DNA of 64,000 bases. Origin: Kibdelosporangium banguiense. Lineage in GTDB: Bacteria > Actinomycetota > Actinomycetes > Mycobacteriales > Pseudonocardiaceae. The translations under genes and the position numbers were made by a program. The notes beneath the pieces are model-generated. The model was not told the origin of the DNA. It did not search any database and was given only the letters and a program-made list of their open reading frames with translations. The stretch is taken from positions 1,377,203-1,441,202 of the forward strand of contig NZ_JAGINW010000001.1 in assembly GCF_017876405.1 (NCBI RefSeq), in the 5' to 3' direction. Numbering within the stretch: the first letter of the stretch is position 1; each line of letters starts with the position of its first letter. Shown piece after piece: positions 1-8,440 of the stretch.

Positions 1-213
1 GGGCACCGCCACCCGCGCCTCGGCATTGATCTCCGGCACCGGGAACTCGGGCTGCTTGGGTCCCGGCAGGTCGATGTCCATGAGCACGAAGTACGTCGCC
101 ACGACCATCCCCACCAGCAGCAACGCGATGACCAGCAGTTTGGGCACACGACTGCGGCGACGGGGCCGAGGTGGAGGCGGGACCGCCGCGGCGAGAGGAG
201 ACGGAGAAGGCAT
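1..213 (-). CDS. Single-pass membrane protein, N-terminal part only
   Basis: The 71 codons present begin with ATG at 213 and run off the left edge of the window. The product has a short Pro/Arg-rich cytoplasmic tail (residues 1-25), one hydrophobic segment around residues 26-44 (LLVIALLLVGMVVATYFVL), then the start of a soluble, probably extracytoplasmic domain. It is divergent from efeU, with 134 bp between the two starts. That gap contains an iron-box-like sequence, so it might share iron control. The family cannot be recognised from this fragment. Confidence 0.6.
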   Translation of the reverse strand, partial: MPSPSPLAAAVPPPPRPRRRSRVPKLLVIALLLVGMVVATYFVLMDIDLPGPKQPEFPVPEINAEARVAVP

Positions 214-291
214 CCAGTCCAGGGTACGCACCAGACGGACTCAGAGCTTGAAGCGGATCTTTCGGACCATCCCGGCAGTGCACTGGACAAG

Positions 292-310
292 CCAGGCCAG
301 CCTTACCTAA
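292..310. promoter_or_regulatory. DtxR/IdeR-type iron box upstream of efeU
   Basis: Read on the minus strand this 19-mer is TTAGGTAAGGCTGGCCTGG. It matches the actinobacterial DtxR/IdeR consensus TTAGGTTAGGCTAACCTAA at 14 of 19 positions, with one half-site almost perfect. It lies 37 bp upstream of the efeU start, where a bound repressor would block transcription when iron is sufficient. A very similar site lies upstream of the desaturase gene at 24628-24646. The consensus is quoted from knowledge of the family; binding is inferred. Confidence 0.6.
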
Positions 311-347
311 ATTCAGTCGACTGTCAGAGTTCGCTGGAAGGAATCGG

Positions 348-1190
348 GTGGTTTTCAGTAACGCCCTTATCGGGCTACGCGAGGGATTCGAGGCCGCTCT
401 GGTGGTCAGCATCCTGATCGCGTTCCTGGTGAAAACCGGTGATCACAAAGCCCTGAAATGGGTCTGGACCGGCGTGGGCGCGGCCGTCGCGCTGTCGGTC
501 GCGATCGGGTTCACGCTGACCTACGGCACGGCGAACATGGGCTTCGAGACCCAGGAACTCGTCGGCGGCAGCCTGTCGATCCTGGCGGTGGCACTCGTCA
601 CCGGAATGATCTTCTGGATGCGCAGTACGGCGCGCACGATCGCGGCCGACCTGCGCGGCAAACTGTCCGACGCGGTGCGCCTCGGGCCGATCGCCGTGAT
701 CGTCGTCGCATTCCTTTCCGTCGGCCGGGAAGGGCTGGAGACATCCCTGTTCTTCTACGCCGCCGTGCAGACCGCGGGCGTCGGCTCGGCGCAGCCGCTG
801 ATCGGCTTCCTGATCGGGATCGCCGTGGCGATCGTGCTCGGATTCCTGCTCTACAGGGGTGCCGTGAAGCTGAACCTCGCCAAGTTCTTCAAATACACCG
901 GGATCGCGCTGATCATCGTCGCGGCCGGAGTGCTGGCGTACGGCATTCACGACCTGCAGGAGGCGGAATTCCTGCCGGGCCTGCGCACCCTGGCGTTCGA
1001 CCTGTCCGGGCCGATCCCGGAGTCGTCCTGGTACGGCACGCTGCTCAAGGGGATCTTCAACTACTCCGAGCAGACCACCGTACTGCAGGCCATCGCGTGG
1101 GTCGGCTACGTCGCCGTCGTCATGACGATCTTTCTGTGGCCCCGTAAAGAGAAAACCGCCCGACCGGGCCTTGTTAGGAGCAATTCGTGA
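348..1190 (+). CDS. efeU: High-affinity iron permease EfeU (FTR1/OFeT family)
   Basis: A 280-residue polytopic inner-membrane protein of the FTR1/EfeU family, which imports iron with EfeO and EfeB. Both iron-binding REXXE motifs are present: REGFE at residues 11-15 and REGLE at 127-131. About seven hydrophobic segments are visible. The start is GTG at 348 with GAAGGA a few bases upstream. Its TGA overlaps the GTG of efeO by four bases (GTGA), so translation is probably coupled. An iron box at 292-310 suggests repression under iron sufficiency. Length and motifs are normal, so the call is firm. Confidence 0.95.
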   Translation: MVFSNALIGLREGFEAALVVSILIAFLVKTGDHKALKWVWTGVGAAVALSVAIGFTLTYGTANMGFETQELVGGSLSILAVALVTGMIFWMRSTARTIAADLRGKLSDAVRLGPIAVIVVAFLSVGREGLETSLFFYAAVQTAGVGSAQPLIGFLIGIAVAIVLGFLLYRGAVKLNLAKFFKYTGIALIIVAAGVLAYGIHDLQEAEFLPGLRTLAFDLSGPIPESSWYGTLLKGIFNYSEQTTVLQAIAWVGYVAVVMTIFLWPRKEKTARPGLVRSNS

Positions 1191-2314
1191 ACGTTCGCGC
1201 CGCACTTACCGTGGTGGCACCCCTGGTTCTGCTGGCCGCCTGCAGCGGTCAGGACGCGGCCCCACCCGCCGCGGGCGGCCCGATCCCGGTCGAAGCGAGC
1301 GACGACGCGTGCAAGGTCGCGCGTAACGCCGCCGACGCCGGCAACATCACCTTCGAGGTCAACAACAAGGGCTCGAAGGTGACCGAGTTCTACCTCTACG
1401 GCGAGGGCGACCGGATCATGGGCGAGGTCGAGAACATCGGGCCGGGCCTGACCAGACGGCTGATCGTGGAGGTCGCCGAGGCGGGCAGGTTCCAGACCGC
1501 GTGCAAACCCGGCATGAAGGGCGACGGGATCCGCGCGGACTTCACGGTCTCCGGCGGCGCGACCAAGGCCGTGGACGCCAACGCCAAGCTTGCCGAGGCG
1601 ACCAAGAGCTACCAGCGATACGTCAATTCGCAGACGGATTCGCTGGAGGCGAAGACGACCGAGTTCGTCAACGCGGTGAAGGCAGCCAACCTCGACGAGG
1701 CCAAGGCGCTGTACCCGGTGTCCCGGATCTACTGGGAGCGCATCGAGCCGGTGGCCGAGAGCTTCGGCGACATCGACCCGAAGATCGACGCCCGGGAGGA
1801 CGGCCTCGAACCCGGCCAGGAGTTCACCGGGTTCCACCGGCTGGAGCGCGACCTGTGGGTCAGCGGCCTGCAGCCGGACTCCGCCAAGATCGCCGACCAG
1901 CTGCTGGCGGACATCAAAGACCTTGTCGGCAAGGCGAAGGCAGTCGAACTGACGCCGGTGCAGCTGGCCAACGGCGCGAAGGAACTGCTGGACGAGGTGG
2001 CCACCGGCAAGATCACTGGCGAGGAGGACCGCTACTCGCACACCGACCTGTGGGACTTCCGGTCCAATGTCGACGGCTCCCAGGCGGCGGTCGCGGCACT
2101 GCGACCGCTGGTGCAGGAACGGGACGCCGCTCTTGCCTCCACTTTGGACGCCAAGTTCGGTGACCTGGACAAGCTGCTGGAGAAGCACCGTGCGGGCGAC
2201 GGCTTCAAGCTGTACACAGACCTGACCGAGGCCGACAAGAAGGAGCTCGCCGAAGCGGTCGACGCACTGGGCGAGCCGGTCAGCAAGGTCGCCGAAGTGG
2301 TGACCACCAAGTGA
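1187..2314 (+). CDS. efeO: Iron-uptake lipoprotein EfeO (cupredoxin-like plus M75 domain)
   Basis: A 375-residue lipoprotein with signal sequence and lipobox LLAAC (Cys19), so anchored outside the membrane. An N-terminal cupredoxin-like Cup_II region (about residues 40-125) is followed by an imelysin-like peptidase M75 domain. The M75 metal motif HXXE is seen as HRLE at residues 217-220. In this family the protein binds iron and delivers it to EfeU. It is the middle gene of efeUOB, overlapping its neighbours by 4 bp on each side (GTGA at both junctions). Confidence 0.94.
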   Translation: MNVRAALTVVAPLVLLAACSGQDAAPPAAGGPIPVEASDDACKVARNAADAGNITFEVNNKGSKVTEFYLYGEGDRIMGEVENIGPGLTRRLIVEVAEAGRFQTACKPGMKGDGIRADFTVSGGATKAVDANAKLAEATKSYQRYVNSQTDSLEAKTTEFVNAVKAANLDEAKALYPVSRIYWERIEPVAESFGDIDPKIDAREDGLEPGQEFTGFHRLERDLWVSGLQPDSAKIADQLLADIKDLVGKAKAVELTPVQLANGAKELLDEVATGKITGEEDRYSHTDLWDFRSNVDGSQAAVAALRPLVQERDAALASTLDAKFGDLDKLLEKHRAGDGFKLYTDLTEADKKELAEAVDALGEPVSKVAEVVTTK

Positions 2315-3555
2315 CCACCCGTCGCCAGCTCTTCGGCCTCGTCGGCGCAGGCGCCGCCGGCGTGGCCGCGGGTGCGGTCGGCTCTCAGCTGCTGGGTGAG
2401 TCTCCCGCTGTCGCACCAGTTTCCGCTTCCGCAGAAGCAGTGCCGTTCCACGGCCCGGTGCAGGCAGGCATCATCACGCCCGCTCAGGACCGGATGCATT
2501 TCGTGTCTTTCGACGTGAAAACCCGTGACCGCGCCGAACTGGTCTCGCTGTTGAAGGCGTGGACCGAGGCCGCGGCCCGGATGACTTCGGGTCTGGAGGC
2601 CGCCGATCGCGGCGCGGTCGGCGGTTCTCCTGAGGCACCGCCGAAGGACACCGGCGAGGCACTCGGCCTGCCCGCATCGGCGCTGACCCTGACAATCGGG
2701 TTCGGGGCGTCGTTGTTCGATTCCCGCTTCGGGTTGTCGTCCCTGCGGCCACCGGCTTTGATCGATCTGCCGTCATTCCCCGGCGATGACATCGACCCCG
2801 CGCGCAGTGGCGGCGACATCTGCATCCAGGCGTGCGCCAATGACCCCCAGGTCGCCGTGCACGCGATTCGCAACCTGGCCCGGATCGGTTTCGGAAAGGT
2901 CGCGGTCCGCTGGTCCCAACTGGGTTTCGGGCGTACCTCCTCGACCACCCGAGCCCAGGCCACGCCCCGGAACCTCTTCGGTTTCAAGGACGGCACCCGC
3001 AACATCAAAGCCGAGGACACAGCGGCTTTGCAGGAACACGTCTGGGTGGCGTCAGGCGACGGCCCAGCCTGGCTGACCGGCGGAACCTACCTGGTGGCCC
3101 GCCGAATCCGGATGCACATCGAAATCTGGGACCGGACGTCCCTGACCGAGCAGGAAGCAATAGTGGGCCGCAACAAAGGAGTCGGCGCCCCACTCGGCCA
3201 GGTCGACGAGTTCGACGAACCGGATTTCCACGTGCGTGGCGCGGGCGGCCTGCCCACGATCCCCGACGTCGCCCACATCAGGCTTGCCTCAGCCCAATCC
3301 CTGGGCGGAGTGAAAATCCTTCGGCGTGGCTACAACTTCACCGACGGTTCGGACGGTTTCGGCCACCTGGACGCCGGTTTGTTCTTCATCGGCTTCAACC
3401 GCAACACCCCCAAACAGTTCGTCCCCATGCAAATGTCCCTCTCCGCCAAGGACGAAATGATGGAATACCTGGAACACAACGGCTCCGGCCACTTCGCCGT
3501 CCCACCTGGCGTTCGCGAGGGCGGCTACTGGGGCGAAACGCTCTTCGCGTCGTAA
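2311..3555 (+). CDS. efeB: Tat-exported heme peroxidase EfeB (DyP family)
   Basis: A 414-residue DyP-type peroxidase. The N-terminus TTRRQLFGLVGAG is a twin-arginine signal (Arg4-Arg5), as expected for EfeB, which is exported folded with heme. The DyP GXXDG motif is seen in FGFKDGTRN (Asp227). The RRIRMHIEIWDR segment is the conserved C-terminal stretch around the heme pocket. In the family EfeB oxidises Fe(II) or releases iron from heme for EfeU. The last 31 bp overlap the end of the convergent DUF6653 gene. Confidence 0.94.
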   Translation: MTTRRQLFGLVGAGAAGVAAGAVGSQLLGESPAVAPVSASAEAVPFHGPVQAGIITPAQDRMHFVSFDVKTRDRAELVSLLKAWTEAAARMTSGLEAADRGAVGGSPEAPPKDTGEALGLPASALTLTIGFGASLFDSRFGLSSLRPPALIDLPSFPGDDIDPARSGGDICIQACANDPQVAVHAIRNLARIGFGKVAVRWSQLGFGRTSSTTRAQATPRNLFGFKDGTRNIKAEDTAALQEHVWVASGDGPAWLTGGTYLVARRIRMHIEIWDRTSLTEQEAIVGRNKGVGAPLGQVDEFDEPDFHVRGAGGLPTIPDVAHIRLASAQSLGGVKILRRGYNFTDGSDGFGHLDAGLFFIGFNRNTPKQFVPMQMSLSAKDEMMEYLEHNGSGHFAVPPGVREGGYWGETLFAS

Positions 3556-3968
3556 AGCGTGGCGAACCGGTCGATCCGCCACAGCTGAGTGATGACGACA
3601 AGCGTCGCCCCGAAGACCGTCGGCCAGACGTTCAGTGTCACCAGCCCGAGCGCGAGCAACGCGGCGCCGATCCCGGCGAGCACAAGAAGAAGCATGAGGA
3701 TTCTCTTGTGCTCGCCGGGAATGTCCTTGTCCCGCACCCAGATACGTTCACCGTAGATACCTCGCTCAGTCCACCGCTTCGGCTCGTCGACCGGTGCGAA
3801 GGCACTCGGGTTGATGATCAGCCACGCGATGACTACAGCCAGCGGCACCAGGCACCACCACCCGATCCACGCCCGGCTCCAGATCGCCAGAATCAGCGGC
3901 GGAATGGCGGCGAACCGGGTCCACACACTCCACGGATTGGCGTGCCTGCGCCAGGTTTCGTCCTTCAC
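3525..3968 (-). CDS. DUF6653-type membrane protein
   Basis: A 147-residue protein starting HANPWSVWTRF after a short charged head. That pattern is typical of small actinobacterial membrane proteins grouped as DUF6653; the family name is recalled, not searched. Two hydrophobic hairpins (about residues 20-52 and 90-125) flank a charged loop rich in Trp, Lys and Arg. The GTG start at 3968 overlaps the stop of the upstream TetR gene by 4 bp, so the two are co-translated and the protein is probably the regulator's target. Function unknown. Confidence 0.75.
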   Translation of the reverse strand: MKDETWRRHANPWSVWTRFAAIPPLILAIWSRAWIGWWCLVPLAVVIAWLIINPSAFAPVDEPKRWTERGIYGERIWVRDKDIPGEHKRILMLLLVLAGIGAALLALGLVTLNVWPTVFGATLVVITQLWRIDRFATLYDAKSVSPQ

Positions 3969-4495
3969 GGATAGAGTCCTTTCCTCAGCACATCGCCGAT
4001 CACCTCACCCAGCCGCGCAAATCCCTCGCGGCTGGACGGATCCACACCGAGATATCGGGCCAGCTGCGTCCTCATGGCATATCCACCCAGCTCAAGGCTC
4101 ACAATCACGGCAGCCCTCAGTTTCGGATCAGCACAGTCCCGCGCACCGGTCCGGCCAAGTTCCCGCTCAGTCCGCACAACCATCTCGTCGAACATCGCCG
4201 CCGTGGTCCCCGCCCGCTCGACCATCGACCGAGCCAGATACCCCAGCACGTCCCCACTGCCGTCAACGGCTTCGCCACGCTCTTGCGCCGCCTGCGAAAA
4301 CTCGATCGCGTAAGCGTCACACGCCTCGATCAGCCCTTGCTTCGACCCGAAATGGTGCACCACCAAACCAGCGGAAACCCTGGCATCCAACGCAACCCGC
4401 CGCACAGTCGTCGCCGCGAACCCATCCACGCCGAACCGCCGCAACGCCGCGTCCCGAATCCTCGCCCGCGCCGTCAGATCTCCCGTGGAATCCAC
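3965..4495 (-). CDS. TetR-family transcriptional regulator
   Basis: A 176-residue TetR protein. The N-terminal helix-turn-helix is clear (IRDAALRRFGVDGFAATTVR then VSAGLVVHHFGSKQGLIEAC, residues about 13-60), followed by a helical ligand-binding domain. It is translated from GTG at 4495 and its stop overlaps the start of the downstream DUF6653 gene. An inverted repeat 40-55 bp upstream of its start is probably its own operator, making the pair an autoregulated unit. The inducer cannot be predicted. Confidence 0.9.
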   Translation of the reverse strand: MDSTGDLTARARIRDAALRRFGVDGFAATTVRRVALDARVSAGLVVHHFGSKQGLIEACDAYAIEFSQAAQERGEAVDGSGDVLGYLARSMVERAGTTAAMFDEMVVRTERELGRTGARDCADPKLRAAVIVSLELGGYAMRTQLARYLGVDPSSREGFARLGEVIGDVLRKGLYP

Positions 4496-4534
4496 CTACC
4501 CAGGCTGAACCCGCCACCGGCCGATCGTCAAACC

Positions 4535-4560
4535 GTTCAGTTTCCTGAACAGCCGTTCAG
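4535..4560. promoter_or_regulatory. Putative TetR operator (inverted repeat plus extra half-site)
   Basis: The sequence GTTCAGTTTCCTGAAC (4535-4550) is a perfect inverted repeat with 6-bp arms and a 4-bp centre. A third copy of GTTCAG follows at 4555-4560, 20 bp from the first. It lies in the 65 bp between the TetR start and the end of the tricorn gene, just where an autoregulatory TetR operator would sit. Binding is inferred. Confidence 0.6.
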
Positions 4561-7500
4561 CTACTGGCCCGGGAAGGGTGGTGGGGTGGCCGGTGGGTTT
4601 GTCTCCAGGGCTTCGAGGGCGAGGCGGATGGCTGTGTCGAGTTGGGGGTCGCGGCCCGCGGCGTAGTCCATGGGGGTGGTGGGGACTTCGACGTCCGGGT
4701 CGACGCCGTGGTTTTCGACGCCCCAGCCGGGGCCTTGGAGCCAGGTCGCGTAGCGGGGCTGGGTGACGGTGGTTCCGTCGACGAGGTGGTAGCGGCTGTC
4801 GATGCCGATCGTGCCGCCCCAGGTGCGCATGCCGACGACGGGACCGATGCCAAGGGCTTTGATGGCGGCGTTGACGATGTCGCCGTCGGAGCCGGCTTGT
4901 TCGTCGGCGACGGCGATGACGGGGCCGCGTGGGGCGTCCTGGGGGTACGACTCGACGCGGACGCCGTCCCGGCCGGTTTGCCAGCCGACGACTTTGCGGG
5001 CGAGTTTTTCCACCACCAGTTGGGAAAGGTGGCCGCCTCGGTTCTCGCGGACATCGACCACGAGGGCGTCCCGGCGCATTTCGGTTCGCAGGTCGCGGTG
5101 GAGCTGGGCCCAGCCGGCCGCGACCATGTCGGGGACGTGCAGGTAGCCGACACGGCCGTTGGAGACCGAGTGGACGTGCGCACGGCGGTCGGCAACCCAA
5201 GCGTGGTAACGCAAAGGGGTGTCGTCCAGCAGCGGAACGACGACCACGCGGCGGGAAGCGCCACCGGCTGCCGGGCCGATAGTGAGTTCGACGGGCTTCG
5301 ATGCGCTGCCGGCCAGCAGTAACGCGGGACCGCCAGGACCGACTGGACGGCCGTCGACAGCGAGGAGCGCGTCGCCCGCGCGCACGCCGACGCCGGGCGC
5401 ACGCAGTGGCGAGCGAGCCTCCGGATCGGAGGTCTCACTCGGCAGAATGTTGGTCACCCGCCAGACGCCTTCCGGGTCCGGCGCGATGTCGGCGCCGAGC
5501 AGACCAAGGCGCACACGGGAATCGGCGGAGTCCGCGACCTCGTAGACGTACGCGTGCGAAGTGCCGAGCTCGCCCTGGACTTCCCAGATCAGGTCGACGA
5601 GATCGTCGTACGAACCGAGATTCGACACGAGCGGCCGGTAGCGCGCGAGCTCGCCGGCCCAGTCGACGCCGCCCATGTCACCACGCCAGAAGTGGTCGCG
5701 CATCAGGCGACCGGCCTCGTCGTAGGCCTGCAGCCATTCCGCCGACGGGTCGACCGTCACCCTGATCCGGGACAGGTCGACGTCCACATTGTCCGAACTG
5801 TCGTCGTCAGCTTTGTGTTCCGACGGCAGGACACGCAGCGAGCGGCCGTCGTGCACGACGATTCGCTTGCCATCACCGCTGATCCAGAACTGGTCGAGGC
5901 CTTCGACCAGCGTCTCCGCGCGCCGCTTCTCGAAGTCGAAACGCTCAAGGGACGGCCGCGGCGGGCTGTCGTCGGTGCCGGCCAGGTCGTGGCCGAGCTC
6001 GCCGGACATCGGCCGGGTCATCCACAGCACGCCGTCCTTGGCGGGGTACAGGTGCGAATACCTCGCCGCGGGCACCGGGAACGGCACCAGCCGCTCGGCG
6101 ATTCCCTCGACGTCGACATGCACACGCGGAGTCTCTTCCTCCTCCGAGGAGGACTCTTTGTCGTCGTCGGCATCCCCGACCGGCCTGCCCTGCGACTGCG
6201 GCGCGAACGGCGAAGGCGTGGTCGCGGACAGCGGCACGAGGTAAGGCCGCGACCCACCGGTGAAGAACATGTCGAAAACGTGCACGTCGTAGTGCGGGTC
6301 AAAACTCCGCTCCGACAGGAACGCCAGGTACTTCCCGTCGAAGGTGAAAACCGGCTCTGTGTCGTCGAAACGCAACGGCGTAACGTCCACAACGGACAGA
6401 TTGGTGGTGTCGGCCATCTTGATCTGGCGCAACGGCACCGGCCCGGGATGCGACCAGGCGACCCAGCCGGAATCGGGTGAGAACTGCAGACCGCTCGCGT
6501 CGCCGTCACGAGCCTGGGTCACCGTGCGGACTTCACCGGACTCGATGTCGACGAGCAGGACCCGGCCATCGTGCGAGGCAACAGCGGCGCGCCGCCCATC
6601 AGGCGCCGCGACGAGCTCGAGCACACGACCCAGCTGACCGGACGCGATCCGGCGAGGAGCACCGCCCTCAACAGGAACGATCTCCAGCGCGTCGTCGCCT
6701 TCGACATCGGTGACCCACGCGACGTGCCCGGTCGTGCCAAGGACCTGCGGAAGCCGCCCACGAACACCAGGCTCGACACCAAGAGCACGCGCCGGACCGT
6801 CCCGGTGAGTCAACCAGTGCACGGTTCCGCGCACCTCGACCGCGCTGGCCCGTCCAGTGTGGTCGGGCGACGCGTCACCTAGCGACCAACGAGCCGAGAT
6901 CGGATACGGCTGGCGCGAAACCCGCGGCCCGCCAAGCTTGACCGTCAACTGACGGGGCTTGTCGGTCAGGCTGTCGAGAATCCAGATGTCACCCGCGGAG
7001 TGGTACACGATCCGCGTGCCGTCGGTCGACGCGTTGCGCGCGTAGAACGGCTGGTCGGTGTGCCGCTGAACGTCCGAACCGTCCGGCAGGCACGAGTAGA
7101 GGCTGCCGACGCCGTCCTTGTCGGACAGGAACGCGATGCGCCCGCCGATCCACATCGGCGAGACCAACGAAGCGTCCACATCGGACAGAATGCGAGTGAA
7201 CTCCCCGGACCCGTCCGGGTCCACCCAGAGCCGTCCGGCCGTGCCGCCCCGGTAACGCTTCCACCACGCGGGCTCCACCGAAATCCTGCTGCTGAGCAGG
7301 ACACCACCGCCCGCGCTGTACGCGATATCGCCGATCGGGCCGTACGGCAACTGCCGGGGCGCGCCTTCCAGCGGAACCGCGTATCCCCAGGTACGCCGGA
7401 ACTGTGCCTGCGCAACGGCGCTGATCGCGAGCACGTCGCCGTCGGGGTTCCAGCCGACCACCGAGGTCTTGACCGCTCCCCAGTACGTGAGCCTGCGACT

Positions 7501-7731
7501 CGGGCCGCCGTCGATCGGGGCGAGGTGCACCTCGGGTTCGACGTCCCGCGTGCTGGTCCAGGCGACGTGCCGGCCGTCCGGCGAGATCCGGGGCCGGGTG
7601 ACCGGGACCTGGTCGGCCGAGACTCGCCACGCACGGCCGCCGTCCAGCGGCGCGAGCCAAACGTCGTCCTCGGCCACGAACGTGACCAGTTCACCGTTGA
7701 TGTGGGGAAACCGCAGGTAGGCGTTACTCAC
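4561..7731 (-). CDS. Tricorn-type serine protease
   Basis: A 1056-residue homologue of archaeal tricorn protease, thought to degrade oligopeptides made by the proteasome. The N-terminal half shows repeated beta-propeller blades (for example PRISPDGRHVAWTSTRD, FSPDSGWVAW). A PDZ domain follows (about 790-870), then a tail-specific protease core. Catalytic residues are recognisable: Ser725-His726 (TSHAY), nucleophile Ser948 (AGSDGD) and Glu1006 (ENHGVDPDVE). The Ser-to-Glu spacing of 58 equals that of the Thermoplasma enzyme as I recall it. GTG at 7731 is chosen because the protein begins SNAYLRFPHING; longer reading would run into mazG. An acidic linker lies around residues 520-535. It is downstream of mazG by 10 bp. 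Confidence 0.9.
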   Translation of the reverse strand: MSNAYLRFPHINGELVTFVAEDDVWLAPLDGGRAWRVSADQVPVTRPRISPDGRHVAWTSTRDVEPEVHLAPIDGGPSRRLTYWGAVKTSVVGWNPDGDVLAISAVAQAQFRRTWGYAVPLEGAPRQLPYGPIGDIAYSAGGGVLLSSRISVEPAWWKRYRGGTAGRLWVDPDGSGEFTRILSDVDASLVSPMWIGGRIAFLSDKDGVGSLYSCLPDGSDVQRHTDQPFYARNASTDGTRIVYHSAGDIWILDSLTDKPRQLTVKLGGPRVSRQPYPISARWSLGDASPDHTGRASAVEVRGTVHWLTHRDGPARALGVEPGVRGRLPQVLGTTGHVAWVTDVEGDDALEIVPVEGGAPRRIASGQLGRVLELVAAPDGRRAAVASHDGRVLLVDIESGEVRTVTQARDGDASGLQFSPDSGWVAWSHPGPVPLRQIKMADTTNLSVVDVTPLRFDDTEPVFTFDGKYLAFLSERSFDPHYDVHVFDMFFTGGSRPYLVPLSATTPSPFAPQSQGRPVGDADDDKESSSEEEETPRVHVDVEGIAERLVPFPVPAARYSHLYPAKDGVLWMTRPMSGELGHDLAGTDDSPPRPSLERFDFEKRRAETLVEGLDQFWISGDGKRIVVHDGRSLRVLPSEHKADDDSSDNVDVDLSRIRVTVDPSAEWLQAYDEAGRLMRDHFWRGDMGGVDWAGELARYRPLVSNLGSYDDLVDLIWEVQGELGTSHAYVYEVADSADSRVRLGLLGADIAPDPEGVWRVTNILPSETSDPEARSPLRAPGVGVRAGDALLAVDGRPVGPGGPALLLAGSASKPVELTIGPAAGGASRRVVVVPLLDDTPLRYHAWVADRRAHVHSVSNGRVGYLHVPDMVAAGWAQLHRDLRTEMRRDALVVDVRENRGGHLSQLVVEKLARKVVGWQTGRDGVRVESYPQDAPRGPVIAVADEQAGSDGDIVNAAIKALGIGPVVGMRTWGGTIGIDSRYHLVDGTTVTQPRYATWLQGPGWGVENHGVDPDVEVPTTPMDYAAGRDPQLDTAIRLALEALETNPPATPPPFPGQ

Positions 7732-7741
7732 TCGACCCAAC

Positions 7742-8440
7742 TTACCGGGGCCAGAAGCGTCGCCAATCGTCATCCGACATAGTCGAGGGTTCCACTCCGG
7801 CATCTTTCGCCGCACGTTCGGCCGTTCGGACGTCTTCGGCGAACTTCCGCGCGACCGCACGGACCTCGCCTTCCGGGTCCTCGCCCGCGATCTTCGTGGC
7901 CGCGGCCATGGTGAACAGCTGCTCGGCGGGGCTCGTGCCGGACGGCAGCAGATCGGCCGGGAAGCCTGCCCGAGTCGTGCGTTGCGCGAGTTTCGCGGCC
8001 AGCGCCAGCGCCGGCTGTCCCAGCGCGACACCGTCGATACTGGACTCGCGCTTCTTCTCGTGCTGCTTGAGCTCTTCCCAGCGCTGCTGCTGGGTGGACG
8101 AGTCCCGCACGGCGGGGTCGCCGCCCGCGAACACATGCGGGTGCCGGCTCACCAGCTTGGCCACCAGCGTCTCGGCCACCTCGTCGATACCGAACGGGTC
8201 CGCCGCGTCCTCTTCGGCGACACGCGCGTGGAACAGGACCTGCAGGAGGACGTCGCCGAGCTCTTCGCGCATCGCGGCGCGGTCGCCGTCCTCGATCGCC
8301 TCGATCAGCTCAAAGCACTCTTCGATGAGGTACTTACGCAGGGAATCATGCGTCTGCTCGGCGTCCCACGGGCATCCGCCGGGTGAGCGGAGGCGGTTCA
8401 TCACCGCCACCGCTTCGAGCAGCTTCTCGCCTGGTGTCAC
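7742..8440 (-). CDS. mazG: MazG nucleoside triphosphate pyrophosphohydrolase
   Basis: A 232-residue MazG protein, which hydrolyses (d)NTPs and aberrant nucleotides to monophosphates plus PPi in the cytoplasm. The MazG core is evident: CPWDAEQTHDSLRKYLIEE with the metal-binding EExxE pattern (EECFELIEAI), then REELGDVLLQVLFHARVAEE and the conserved SRHPHVF segment. The GTG at 8440 overlaps the stop of the upstream SurA-like gene by 4 bp. The mfd-mazG-lipoprotein neighbourhood resembles that of mycobacteria (mfd, mazG, lpqU). Confidence 0.92.
   Translation of the reverse strand: MTPGEKLLEAVAVMNRLRSPGGCPWDAEQTHDSLRKYLIEECFELIEAIEDGDRAAMREELGDVLLQVLFHARVAEEDAADPFGIDEVAETLVAKLVSRHPHVFAGGDPAVRDSSTQQQRWEELKQHEKKRESSIDGVALGQPALALAAKLAQRTTRAGFPADLLPSGTSPAEQLFTMAAATKIAGEDPEGEVRAVARKFAEDVRTAERAAKDAGVEPSTMSDDDWRRFWPR

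Noticed and set aside
7732..8136. Upstream extension of the tricorn reading frame
   Set aside because: It lies wholly opposite-frame inside mazG, whose MazG motifs are clear; GTG 7731 starts the recognisable tricorn N-terminus.
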